Of a DNA stretch of 64,000 nt, positions 1 to 7,853 are shown in pieces. The notes under the pieces were generated by a model. That model made no database searches. It was given only the letters and a program-made list of their open reading frames with translations, and was not told the DNA's origin. Each line of letters starts with the position of its first letter. Positions within the stretch are counted from its first letter, which is position 1. Location of the stretch: NCBI RefSeq assembly GCF_028765165.1, contig NZ_JARADB010000003.1, positions 1,596,901 through 1,660,900 of the forward strand, read 5' to 3'. The position numbers and the translations under genes are program-made. The DNA is from Paenibacillus sp. MAHUQ-63 (lineage in GTDB: Bacteria > Bacillota > Bacilli > Paenibacillales > NBRC-103111).

Positions 1-15
1 AGTACCAAGTACTAA
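1..15. promoter_or_regulatory. Truncated FapR-type operator upstream of fabH
   Basis: The window opens with an inverted repeat AGTAC-CAA-GTACT followed by AA. If the two bases before the window are TT, this completes a 17-bp palindrome of the TTAGTAC-N3-GTACTAA kind. FapR, the malonyl-CoA-responsive lipid repressor of Firmicutes, binds 17-bp operators of this type in front of fabH and other fab genes. The site lies 29 bp before the fabH start. The family assignment is from memory of the consensus, and two positions cannot be seen. Confidence 0.5.
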
Positions 16-43
16 TACCTGATAACAATAAGGAGAGATTTCC

Positions 44-1033
44 ATGCCCGCATCGACTCCCTTGCACGCCCGCATCACCGCTATCGGCAGCTACGTGCCC
101 TCCCATATACTTACGAACGCTGATTTGCAGAAAATGGTTGACACCAACGACGAATGGATCGTCCAACGCACCGGCATTCGCGAGCGACGGATCGCCGCGG
201 CCGAGGAATTCACAAGCCATCTATGTATAGCAGCCGTTCAAAACATGCTGGACCGATACCCGCAATCGCTGGACGGCGTGGATCTGGTTATCGTCACAAC
301 GCATACGCCGGAGCTGCCGTCGACGCCGGTCGCCTGCCAAGTCCAGGCGCACTTCGAGCTCCCCGCTGCCGGCGCCTACGACCTGAACGCTACGTGTGCG
401 GGATTTGCCTATGCCGTGCACACGGCAAGCGGACTTGTCGCGGCCGGCTTGCACCGCAAAGTTCTCGTTGTCGGCGGCGATTCCATGTCCAAAATCACGG
501 ACTACACCGACCGCTCGACCTGTATACTCTTCGGCGACGGCGCCGGGGCTGTCGTCGTGGAACGCGAAGACGAACATCCTGCCTTCCTTGCGCACCACGT
601 CGGCTCGGACGGCTCCGGCGGCAAGCATGTGTACCGTTCGGGATTGGCCGCGAGATGGCAGGACATCCCGCTCACAGGCAACGGCAAGCTTGTCCAGAAC
701 GGACGCGAGGTGTACAAATTTGCCGTATCCACAGTTCCGCTAGGGGTAGAAAAACTGCTTGCGAAAAGCAACATGCAGCTTGATGATTTGGATTGGTTCA
801 TCCCCCATAGCGCTAACTTGCGGATGATTGATTCCATCTGTGAAAAGAGCGGCATTCCTTTTGACAAGGCGCTGTACAGCCTGGAGTACTACGGGAATAC
901 TTCTGCCGCTTCGATGCCGTTGGCGCTGGACCTTGGCATCAGAGAGGGCAAAGTTAAAGCTGGAGATACGCTTCTGTTATACGGCTTTGGCGGCGGCTTA
1001 ACGCATGCAGGCTTGATTGTTCGTTGGGGATAA
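44..1033 (+). CDS. fabH: 3-oxoacyl-ACP synthase III (FabH)
   Basis: Condenses an acyl-CoA primer with malonyl-ACP to start type II fatty acid synthesis in the cytoplasm. The 329-residue length is normal. The Cys-His-Asn catalytic triad is visible: Cys118 in NATCAGF, His255 in IPHSANLR and Asn285 in YYGNTSAAS. The N-terminal ITAIGSYVP and DEWIVQRTGIRER segments are typical of the family. The start is preceded by AAGGAGAG about 6 bases upstream. A FapR-type operator lies just before it. The gene is convergent with the glycosyltransferase at 1051, with only 17 bp between them. Paenibacilli often carry more than one fabH, so this may be a second copy. Confidence 0.95.
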   Translation: MPASTPLHARITAIGSYVPSHILTNADLQKMVDTNDEWIVQRTGIRERRIAAAEEFTSHLCIAAVQNMLDRYPQSLDGVDLVIVTTHTPELPSTPVACQVQAHFELPAAGAYDLNATCAGFAYAVHTASGLVAAGLHRKVLVVGGDSMSKITDYTDRSTCILFGDGAGAVVVEREDEHPAFLAHHVGSDGSGGKHVYRSGLAARWQDIPLTGNGKLVQNGREVYKFAVSTVPLGVEKLLAKSNMQLDDLDWFIPHSANLRMIDSICEKSGIPFDKALYSLEYYGNTSAASMPLALDLGIREGKVKAGDTLLLYGFGGGLTHAGLIVRWG

Positions 1034-1050
1034 CTAGGCAAAAGATAAGC

Positions 1051-2850
1051 TTATAGCCTGCACAGCGTTTCAAAAGCGTCAATGACCATCGGATATTTTC
1101 CCATTTGACTGATTCTATATTTCTCCTCTTGAATCTTCGAATAGGACGGGTCATCGGGAAGGAGCAGCTTCGTCACTTCCATTTTATGGGCCAGCCGATA
1201 GCTGGCTCTTTCCAGAAGAGTTACGAACGTTTGTTTAAAAAGTCCGAACTCCCGCGCATTTTCATAACAAAGTGCTTTGTACTGCGTGAGAATTTGGTTT
1301 AGCTGGTATAATGTTTTCGCATGGGGAACTAAATTAAGCGCAAAGATTTGCACATCAATGACGCTATGCTTCATTTGGAATTTGTAAAAATTAAGATTCG
1401 CTTCTTCTCCAATCGAGGCGGAAATCGGATGCTCCTGGTGGTACGTAACCATTTTGCCCAGATTGACAAACTGCGCCCCCATTTTAAACAAGCGATAGCC
1501 CATTTCCACGTCATCCCAGCCGTAGCCGTCCCACTCCTCAAAAAAACCTGCCTGCCCAAGAAAGCTTCTCCGCAAGGAAATGTTCCCGGTGTAGAAGAAA
1601 ATCCAGGGAAACATGAACCCGGACAATTGGTCTCCATAATGCTGGAGAACTTCCTTCTCGTAATATTCCTCATGCGGCTTCAGAAAAGATAACGAATTCA
1701 GCAATTGTACATTTTCTAAATCTTCTTTATTCAAAAGCGGAGTGATCTGGGGGCTGGTTGCATATTTGCGCCATCTCTTCGAGTATTCCTGCTTGCACTT
1801 ACTCATGATAGCCTTGATATGCTCGAATTGCCCGCTGCTAAACCCAGGATGAATCAGTGAGTACACTCCTCGCAAATGTATAGTCCCTATTGCGATGTAC
1901 CGGTCGCGTGCTTGATGAGCCTGCACATGCTGCTCAATAAAGTCCGGACCGACAAGCACTTCGGCGTCTAAGAAAATAATGACTTTCCCGTTCGCTGCCC
2001 GGATGCCCATATTTCTGGACCGGGGTCTGCCCACATTTTTTTCACATTTTATATATTTAAATACAAAAGGGAATTCATTCTTCTGTACGATAGACGGTGT
2101 GGAGTCATCGGATGCATTGTCCACCATAATAACTTCTACCTTAGAGAGGTCAAAGGTCTGCTTTTGCAGTGAAAATAAAGTAAGCAAATTGTAGGGATAA
2201 CGGTTATAGGAAGGCAGCACGAGGCTGACCTCCATGGTTCTTTTCAACCCCTGATGTACGAGCAGATTGGTCTTGTGATTCGAATACCAATACAATCCAA
2301 TTTCATTCCCGGATAGCGAGGAATGCATACTGCTGCTAATTTGCCCGTGCGTTCTCGCGTGATTCCAAACTCTTAGCTCCTTCATCTCGCCTTGAAAACA
2401 ACCATATGGGGAAAGACCTCCCAAAACAAGTGACGGGTAGATCATGCCCTTGATGCTTGGCTGACCTTTTTTGGCCAATCGTCCGTTCACATACAGAGAA
2501 GGCACCTTATCTTGATAGACTAAGGCCACATGCGCCCATTGGTTGATGGAAACAGGATAAACAAGGACAGCAGGCAAATGGTCAATGGTATGTTCGTAGA
2601 CCGAAATGCCATTCACCCCGATGGAAATGCCAATACCGGCCTCGTCGCTATGCTCGCCGCAGGCCGGTCCGATAATGTAAGCCTGTCCTGTGTTTCCGTA
2701 TATGCCATACGATGCCTCTGCGCCCAGGTGAATTCCCGCCCCGGCCGGCTTCACCCAAAACTCGTAAGTAAAGGAATTGGGCAGTGCTCTAATCATATTC
2801 TGAATCGTCAGCGATTCATTCCCAGAGAAAGATATCGGTTCATGCAGCAT
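1051..2850 (-). CDS. LamG-like domain fused to GT2 glycosyltransferase
   Basis: A 599-residue two-domain protein. Residues about 1-190 look like a laminin-G/concanavalin-type beta sandwich, with segments such as TYEFWVKP, QWAHVALVY, PSLYVNGR and GEMKELRVWNHAR. From about residue 205 a GT-A glycosyltransferase family 2 domain begins (VSLVLPSYNRYPYNLL, VDNASDDST, FLDAEVLV), with the acceptor-side motif EWDGYGWDDVEMGYRL further on. The sandwich may bind the growing glycan or an acceptor protein. No signal peptide is seen, so it is probably cytoplasmic or in the mother cell. It is last in a minus-strand run after the sulfotransferase and a GT2. Sugar specificity is unknown. Confidence 0.85.
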   Translation of the reverse strand: MLHEPISFSGNESLTIQNMIRALPNSFTYEFWVKPAGAGIHLGAEASYGIYGNTGQAYIIGPACGEHSDEAGIGISIGVNGISVYEHTIDHLPAVLVYPVSINQWAHVALVYQDKVPSLYVNGRLAKKGQPSIKGMIYPSLVLGGLSPYGCFQGEMKELRVWNHARTHGQISSSMHSSLSGNEIGLYWYSNHKTNLLVHQGLKRTMEVSLVLPSYNRYPYNLLTLFSLQKQTFDLSKVEVIMVDNASDDSTPSIVQKNEFPFVFKYIKCEKNVGRPRSRNMGIRAANGKVIIFLDAEVLVGPDFIEQHVQAHQARDRYIAIGTIHLRGVYSLIHPGFSSGQFEHIKAIMSKCKQEYSKRWRKYATSPQITPLLNKEDLENVQLLNSLSFLKPHEEYYEKEVLQHYGDQLSGFMFPWIFFYTGNISLRRSFLGQAGFFEEWDGYGWDDVEMGYRLFKMGAQFVNLGKMVTYHQEHPISASIGEEANLNFYKFQMKHSVIDVQIFALNLVPHAKTLYQLNQILTQYKALCYENAREFGLFKQTFVTLLERASYRLAHKMEVTKLLLPDDPSYSKIQEEKYRISQMGKYPMVIDAFETLCRL

Positions 2851-2886
2851 GCAGGATTCACCCTTTCTAGCTAACAGGAGCTTACC

Positions 2887-3609
2887 TTACCTCACTTCAT
2901 TAATTAGACGTTCGAGACTTCCTTTATACTTTTCGTTGACCGATTGAATTTCGATCCATTGTTCCTTGCTATGCACGACACTCCCCATTGCATCATGCAC
3001 ACGGTAAAGGGTCAGCGATTCAGGAAGCGAATGAAACGTATAGAAGTGCGCAGCCCTCTTCCAATAATCAAAATCGTGTGTAAACGGAAGGGCTTCATCG
3101 AAGAGCCCGACCTTCTGGAACACGTCCATTCTCATCATGATCGTCGAACCGTTCACAGGACAGCTGTTCACCAAATGCTTTAGAAAGTAGAGCCGGTCTT
3201 CAAAATGCAGGCCAACATTCATCCTTGTGATGTGGTCGTTTCCGTCGATAAGATGAAAATTCGTGTAGCTGACCGAGGCATTTTTACGCAGCATAAAGTT
3301 GACCTGCTTTTCAACTTTTGTAAGATCATATACATCGTCAGAACTCAACCACGCGAACAACTCGCCAGTTGCCCGCCGAATCCCCGCATTCAAGGCTGTC
3401 GCCGTTCCGCCGTTTGGTTTCTCCACATAAACGATTCGAGATAAGTACGGCTTTACAAGATCGGTATGCTTGGTGGAGCCATCACTGACGACAATCAGTT
3501 CGATATGCGGATAGGATTGCTGCAGGACGCTTTGAATCGCCCGCTCTACATAAGGACAATTATAAAAAGGCATCACGACAGATACTTTCGGCACGTTACG
3601 CTTATCCAT
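2887..3609 (-). CDS. GT2 family glycosyltransferase
   Basis: A 240-residue single-domain GT-A enzyme. The N-terminal strand VSVVMPFYNCPYVERAI, the nucleotide-binding VVSDGST and the metal-binding region WLSSDDVYD (a DxD variant) are all visible, and HDFDYWKRA is a typical acceptor-side motif. It resembles the GT2 at 6939-7652, which shares the PFYNC, SDGST/NDGST and WLSSDD patterns, so the two are probably paralogues. It lies between the sulfotransferase (12 bp upstream) and the LamG-GT2 gene (36 bp downstream), in an apparent three-gene operon. Start ATG has GGGGGGAG upstream. Donor and acceptor are unknown. Confidence 0.88.
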   Translation of the reverse strand: MDKRNVPKVSVVMPFYNCPYVERAIQSVLQQSYPHIELIVVSDGSTKHTDLVKPYLSRIVYVEKPNGGTATALNAGIRRATGELFAWLSSDDVYDLTKVEKQVNFMLRKNASVSYTNFHLIDGNDHITRMNVGLHFEDRLYFLKHLVNSCPVNGSTIMMRMDVFQKVGLFDEALPFTHDFDYWKRAAHFYTFHSLPESLTLYRVHDAMGSVVHSKEQWIEIQSVNEKYKGSLERLINEVR

Positions 3610-3621
3610 GAGCTCCCCCCA

Positions 3622-4371
3622 TCACCAATCCTTATTCTTGGCCTGCCCTAATTCAATCAGCAAATCTCCTGCCACTTCTTTAAATGCATCCTTGATTTCG
3701 TTATCAAATGCTTTCTCCCACCCCCCGATTCTGCCCTCTCGAAAAGTAGGTGAACCTGATGGATTGATGTTACCCTCCATTCGATCCACCATCTGCTCAA
3801 TGGATATCGGAGGCGTGCGTCCTTCCCACAAATATTCAGCTATTTTCTTGATCGTCGCTCTACGGGATGCTTGAGACCGCATCAAGTCTTCGTAGGTAAC
3901 CGTACATACCCCAGGTTCATCCATCCAGCCCAGGAACAAGCGATAATAGTCCGCAAGATGGGGATAGTCGATCTCAGGAATACCGTAAATAATTTGCATG
4001 TAACTTTCTTTCAATGGGAGGTTTGGATCTGCAAATGAAAACGGATAGGGGATGGTTCGGACAAAATGAACAAAAGAAACGAGGATATCACGCAAATCTC
4101 TGAGCATAAAAATTTGCTTCATCTGCAATTGACGAAACATGGCGGCCCACTCCGGCATATGGTAGATATGTCCTGTAATCATTTCATTGTCCGCGGCGCC
4201 GCGTAATACTTGATAATGCGTCTGAACCTGTTTGGCTGTTCCTTCGTACATATGTTTGTTTTCATCGTGTGTAACATCGGGGATTCCTAAGAGGATCTGC
4301 AACAATAAATGGGTTCCGCTTTTGGGTATCGTATTTTGAAAGAAACCAGGAAGCTTTGAAGGTACGGTCAT
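3622..4371 (-). CDS. PAPS-dependent sulfotransferase
   Basis: Transfers sulfate from PAPS to a hydroxyl, here probably on a glycan or glycoprotein. Visible family-1 motifs are the 5'-phosphosulfate loop PKSGTH at residues 16-21, the 3'-phosphate region with LRDLRDILVSFVHF, a YEDLM segment, and the C-terminal FREGRIGGW pattern equivalent to the conserved RxGxxGxW of sulfotransferases. The ATG at 4371 is chosen because GGGGAG lies 7 bases upstream; a longer reading frame to 4416 lacks a site. It is first in a minus-strand run with two GT2 genes. cysC, which would make PAPS, lies 1.9 kb away on the other strand. Cytosolic glycan-directed sulfotransferases are uncommon in Firmicutes. Confidence 0.85.
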   Translation of the reverse strand: MTVPSKLPGFFQNTIPKSGTHLLLQILLGIPDVTHDENKHMYEGTAKQVQTHYQVLRGAADNEMITGHIYHMPEWAAMFRQLQMKQIFMLRDLRDILVSFVHFVRTIPYPFSFADPNLPLKESYMQIIYGIPEIDYPHLADYYRLFLGWMDEPGVCTVTYEDLMRSQASRRATIKKIAEYLWEGRTPPISIEQMVDRMEGNINPSGSPTFREGRIGGWEKAFDNEIKDAFKEVAGDLLIELGQAKNKDW

Positions 4372-4590
4372 AGAAGAACTCCCCTCTCTATTTTCACTAC
4401 AATTTCTGATATACAAAACTTATCGTCATTATACTCAAAATGGAATAAATTGGATTGTATAAGGACCTATTTTTACTCAAAAAATCAAGACAACTCAGCA
4501 AGCTGTTTCTCAGGACTACAAATACCTTCCGTGTTTATACCCTTTTTATGTAAAATATGTAACTTGCACAGTCAATCTATTAATCCCCTA

Positions 4591-4599
4591 CATAAGTTA
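4591..4599 (+). promoter_or_regulatory. Possible sigma-K -10 box
   Basis: CATAAGTTA matches the CATANNNTA -10 consensus of the late mother-cell factor sigma-K and lies 58 bp before the 4657 gene. No AC dinucleotide sits at the ideal 16-17 bp spacing upstream, so the match is partial. Confidence 0.35.
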
Positions 4600-4656
4600 A
4601 GAGTATCATCATAGAGTTATCTTTATGGTGAATGTTAGTGGAGAGGGGGATTCACC

Positions 4657-5064
4657 ATGGCCAAGCAAATTGTTGATGCTTTTCAAAGTATTCCATCTAC
4701 CTCAACAGGTTCGATTAGCAGACCAATTCCGGCAGCGCCCAGCAGTATTATCTTAGCCGATTTTGGTCTTACGTTCGGAGCTAATACGAGTGTATATTTA
4801 AGTGCCACTGTTGGATATGCGGCGACTCTTGGATTACCGGATGTAACATTTCGTATCGTCAGAGACACATTACCGATATTCACGATCACTTCAAGCAATT
4901 TAACATTATTGGAGCAAGGAAATCTTTCTTTTAATACAGTGGATATTAACCCGCCAGCGGGCAGCCACAATTACCGTTTAATTGCTGATGTCTCATCTGC
5001 CTTAACGATTGCTACTGTCATAGGCCCTGTTGCTATCAGCGGCATTGCAATTGCCACAGTATAA
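4657..5064 (+). CDS. Small beta-rich protein, possible spore-surface protein
   Basis: A 135-residue protein with no family that I can name with certainty. It is rich in Ser, Thr, Ala, Ile and Val, has no Cys or Trp and has no signal peptide. From about residue 25 it shows alternating hydrophobic strands (SIILADFGLTFG, NTSVYLSATVGYAA, VTFRIVRDTLPIF, HNYRLIADVSS), suggesting a compact beta sandwich of the kind found in exosporium or coat surface proteins. It is monocistronic: a sigma-K-like box lies upstream and a strong terminator follows directly. GGAGAGGGGG lies before the ATG. A spore-surface structural role is inferred from context only. Confidence 0.7.
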   Translation: MAKQIVDAFQSIPSTSTGSISRPIPAAPSSIILADFGLTFGANTSVYLSATVGYAATLGLPDVTFRIVRDTLPIFTITSSNLTLLEQGNLSFNTVDINPPAGSHNYRLIADVSSALTIATVIGPVAISGIAIATV

Positions 5065-5068
5065 CCCA

Positions 5069-5101
5069 AAGACCTGGCCACCGGGCCAGGTCTTGATTTG
5101 T
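5069..5101 (+). terminator. Rho-independent terminator
   Basis: Perfect 11-bp stem AAGACCTGGCC / GGCCAGGTCTT with a 4-base loop, 5 bp after the stop codon of the 4657 gene. The following tract GATTTGTG is only moderately T-rich. Confidence 0.75.
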
Positions 5102-5152
5102 GTAAACTTTTTCTTATCCGAACAACCGTCCACTCCTACCAACAAACTTAGT

Positions 5153-5161
5153 CATAAGATA
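5153..5161 (+). promoter_or_regulatory. Possible sigma-K -10 box
   Basis: CATAAGATA matches CATANNNTA exactly and lies 35 bp before the TTG start of the GT4 gene. An AC lies 19 bp upstream, slightly wider than the usual 16-17 bp. Confidence 0.35.
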
Positions 5162-5196
5162 TCTAACATCTGATTGTCTGGGAAGGAGACCGTACA

Positions 5197-6237
5197 TTGA
5201 AATTTACATTCCCTATTATAACTTTATCTATGGGGGGAGCTCAGCGTATGCTAGCTGAACTCGTCAATGGTTTAGTAGAGAGAGGGCATGAAGTCACGAT
5301 TCTAATGCCGCGTTGCGGCATTATTGAATACGCGATAAAGGCGAAAATCATTCGTACCCGCCAGCTCGATTATATTGACGTGGATGAGTTTCCAAAAAGC
5401 GACTTCATTATTTCAAACTATTACACCATCGTTTCCGGTTCTCAGGTCGCCAGCGAGCAAGGGAAAGGCGTGCATATCCGGTTAAGCCTTTGCTATGAGC
5501 CTGCTTTTCTCCCTAATAATGATATCACTTTCCGTACTTATCATTTAACGAGACATCTCCTTGTTCTCTCAGCTTGGCAGCAGCAATTGATTGCTCTAAA
5601 CCATGGCGTTATGGGTCAAATCGTTCCGGTTGGCATCAGTTCGGCCTTCCGCAATGAACATATCCGTGAGCGCCACAGCAAACTGCACATATCCGCTATC
5701 CTGCGAAGACCTGAATGGGGGCATGTGTGGCATCGGGAACAAGACTATTTGCTCTACCATCTCCAAATTATCAAAGAGCAGTACCCGGATATTTCGATTA
5801 ACATTTTCACTCCGCCTTATGAATATTCAACCTCTCCCTACCTGCAATCGTTAAAAAAACAATATGATTTTCGTTTCCTGCAGCCTGTCGATGATAAAGC
5901 GATGAGCCGGCACTATAGTGAAGCGGACATTTTCGTCAGCTCCTCCACGTATGACACCGCTCAAATTCCCGGGTTAGAAGCCATGAGATGCGGTGCAGCT
6001 CTTGTTACCACCTATGCCGGCGGTAATATGGATTATTGCCGACACGGAGATAACTGTCTGCTTTCGTACCGGTATGAGAACAATCTTTCCCACAATATCC
6101 GGCAGTTGATTGAGAACCCGGCACTACGTAAGAAACTCGCTGCCGCCGGGGAAGCAGAGGCCGCCAAATGGACATGGAAGCGAAGTCTGGATAAATTCGA
6201 AGATGCCATCCATGCCATTACAGGCAAAAGAATGTAA
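5197..6237 (+). CDS. GT4 family glycosyltransferase
   Basis: A 346-residue GT-B enzyme. The N-terminal glycine-rich acceptor loop is ITLSMGGAQRMLAELV, and the C-terminal donor site has SSTYDTAQIPGLEAMRCGAALVTT, the E-x7-E-like signature of retaining GT4 enzymes. The start is TTG at 5197, supported by GGAAGGAG 8 bases upstream; no ATG in frame fits as well. A sigma-K-like -10 lies upstream. cysC follows after 27 bp on the same strand, so this transferase and PAPS supply are probably co-transcribed. Donor and acceptor are unknown. Confidence 0.87.
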   Translation: MKFTFPIITLSMGGAQRMLAELVNGLVERGHEVTILMPRCGIIEYAIKAKIIRTRQLDYIDVDEFPKSDFIISNYYTIVSGSQVASEQGKGVHIRLSLCYEPAFLPNNDITFRTYHLTRHLLVLSAWQQQLIALNHGVMGQIVPVGISSAFRNEHIRERHSKLHISAILRRPEWGHVWHREQDYLLYHLQIIKEQYPDISINIFTPPYEYSTSPYLQSLKKQYDFRFLQPVDDKAMSRHYSEADIFVSSSTYDTAQIPGLEAMRCGAALVTTYAGGNMDYCRHGDNCLLSYRYENNLSHNIRQLIENPALRKKLAAAGEAEAAKWTWKRSLDKFEDAIHAITGKRM

Positions 6238-6264
6238 CCACAATGAATGAAAGAAGGTGCAAAG

Positions 6265-6870
6265 GTGAATAATCGGCATATTAAACGGCAGCCCTCTACC
6301 ATTACGCTGAACGACCGCCAGCTCATGAATGGCCACAAAAGCTGCGTGCTGTGGTTCACTGGCTTATCGGGCGCCGGAAAATCTTCTTTGGCTTACGAAC
6401 TGGAAAGCATCCTATTTCAACTTGGAGTTCGTACTTATGTATTAGATGGCGACAATCTGCGTCATGGCGTAAACGGAAATCTCGGATTCTCCGCTGAAGA
6501 TCGGAGTGAAAACATTCGCCGGACCGCAGAGATCGCCAAACTCATGGTCGATGCAGGAATGATCACGCTTGTCGCTCTCATTTCACCCTATCGGGTCGAT
6601 CGGGATATGGCCAGATCTTTATTCGCCCCCGGTGAATTTATGGAGGTTTACGTAGATTGCCCTTTGCATGTGTGCGAACAGCGGGATCCGAAGGGGCTCT
6701 ATGTGAAAGCAAGGTCCGGTTCCATTTCCGAATTCACTGGCATTTCGGCCCCTTATGAACCGCCGCTCCAACCGGAGATCGTTATCGCCTCGCACCAACA
6801 GCCCCTTGGGGAATCTACATCCTCCATACTTGATTATTTAGTAGCCCATCAAATCATTTCCCATTCCTAA
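6265..6870 (+). CDS. cysC: Adenylylsulfate (APS) kinase
   Basis: Phosphorylates APS to PAPS, the sulfate donor for sulfotransferases. The Walker A motif GLSGAGKS is at residues 33-40, followed by LDGDNLRHGVNGNLGFSAEDR, LISPYRVDR and DPKGLYVKARSG, all hallmarks of CysC. I chose the GTG at 6265 because AGAAGG lies 7 bases upstream; an ATG at 6247 has no such site. No ATP sulfurylase or PAPS reductase is nearby, so a sulfate-assimilation operon is unlikely here. The partner is probably the sulfotransferase at 3622. A strong terminator follows. Confidence 0.92.
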   Translation: MNNRHIKRQPSTITLNDRQLMNGHKSCVLWFTGLSGAGKSSLAYELESILFQLGVRTYVLDGDNLRHGVNGNLGFSAEDRSENIRRTAEIAKLMVDAGMITLVALISPYRVDRDMARSLFAPGEFMEVYVDCPLHVCEQRDPKGLYVKARSGSISEFTGISAPYEPPLQPEIVIASHQQPLGESTSSILDYLVAHQIISHS

Positions 6871-6874
6871 TAGA

Positions 6875-6940
6875 AAAACCATCCCAGTCATGATGGCAAT
6901 TACTCACGGATCCCTCATGAGACTTGGATGGTTTTTTTTT
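6875..6940. terminator. Bidirectional terminator between cysC and GT2
   Basis: Long imperfect hairpin: AAAACCATCC...TCATGA pairs with TCATGA...GGATGGTTTT, then nine T. The stop codon of the minus-strand GT2 lies in the T tract, and the run of A on the other side can serve that gene. Confidence 0.8.
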
Positions 6941-7652
6941 ATTTGTGGAGCAGCGCCTCTAACGATTTTCTATAGTTGTACTGAACCTGATAAATTTCTT
7001 TTGTGATGGACCCGGCGTATTTCTGACTCCCCATCTCTGCATGAACGCGGTATGATACCAGCGGTTCATCCAAGTAATAGAAGTCATATTTATGCAGGAG
7101 TCTCATCCACATATCATAATCCTGGGTGTATTTCAGACTTTCGTTGAAAAAACCGACTTCCTTCCATACATTCATGTCCAGCATCACGGTACAGCCGTTA
7201 ATAAAGCATCCTCTTAGCATCATTTTGATAAATTGATCCCTCTCCGGATACGTGATCCCTGCCTTTCCTCCCATTACTCTGCAGTTGTTAGAATCAATAT
7301 GATAGTAAGCGCCATAGCTAGCCGACGCCCCGCGTTCCTGCATGAAAGCAACCTGCTTGGCTACTTTATCAGGATCATAGAGATCGTCTGAGCTAAGCCA
7401 GGTGAAGTACTTGCCGGCGGCCCGCCTGATCCCTGCATTGAGAGCGCTGCCCGTCCCTCCATTCCTTTTCGATACATAGACGATTCTCCCAAAGTAAGGA
7501 CTGACTTTATCCAGATATTTAGTAGAACCATCATTCACCACGATGACCTCGATATGGGGGTAGCTTTGCCCAAGCGCACTCTCTATCGCTTGATTCACAT
7601 AAGCACAGTTATAGAAAGGAATAACGATCGACACAAGCGGATCCTGATTCAC
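6939..7652 (-). CDS. GT2 family glycosyltransferase
   Basis: A 237-residue single-domain GT-A enzyme with VSIVIPFYNCAYVNQAIESAL, VVNDGSTKYLDK, LNAGIRRAAGKYFTWLSSDDLYD and YTQDYDMWMRL. It is a likely paralogue of the 2887 gene. The start is placed at GTG 7652 because AAGGAGG lies 8 bases upstream of it; the ATG at 7673 would put this site inside the gene. It is transcribed alone and is divergent from the nucleotide-sugar operon at 7854. Sugar specificity cannot be told. Confidence 0.87.
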   Translation of the reverse strand: MNQDPLVSIVIPFYNCAYVNQAIESALGQSYPHIEVIVVNDGSTKYLDKVSPYFGRIVYVSKRNGGTGSALNAGIRRAAGKYFTWLSSDDLYDPDKVAKQVAFMQERGASASYGAYYHIDSNNCRVMGGKAGITYPERDQFIKMMLRGCFINGCTVMLDMNVWKEVGFFNESLKYTQDYDMWMRLLHKYDFYYLDEPLVSYRVHAEMGSQKYAGSITKEIYQVQYNYRKSLEALLHK

Positions 7653-7853
7653 AAGCTTTACCTCCTTACCCATTTGCTAGATTCATCCTCCCCGTACAAG
7701 GAAGATCTTTACTATGTTATTTCCACGAACTCCTAAATGTTCCTTGAAACATCATTCCAACCCATTTATTGGTTAAAATAGGGTCGAGTCCACAACAAAA
7801 CTTCTAACTGCGAATAGATTGCTATTATATGTTAAAAAGGAGTGAATCCGTTC

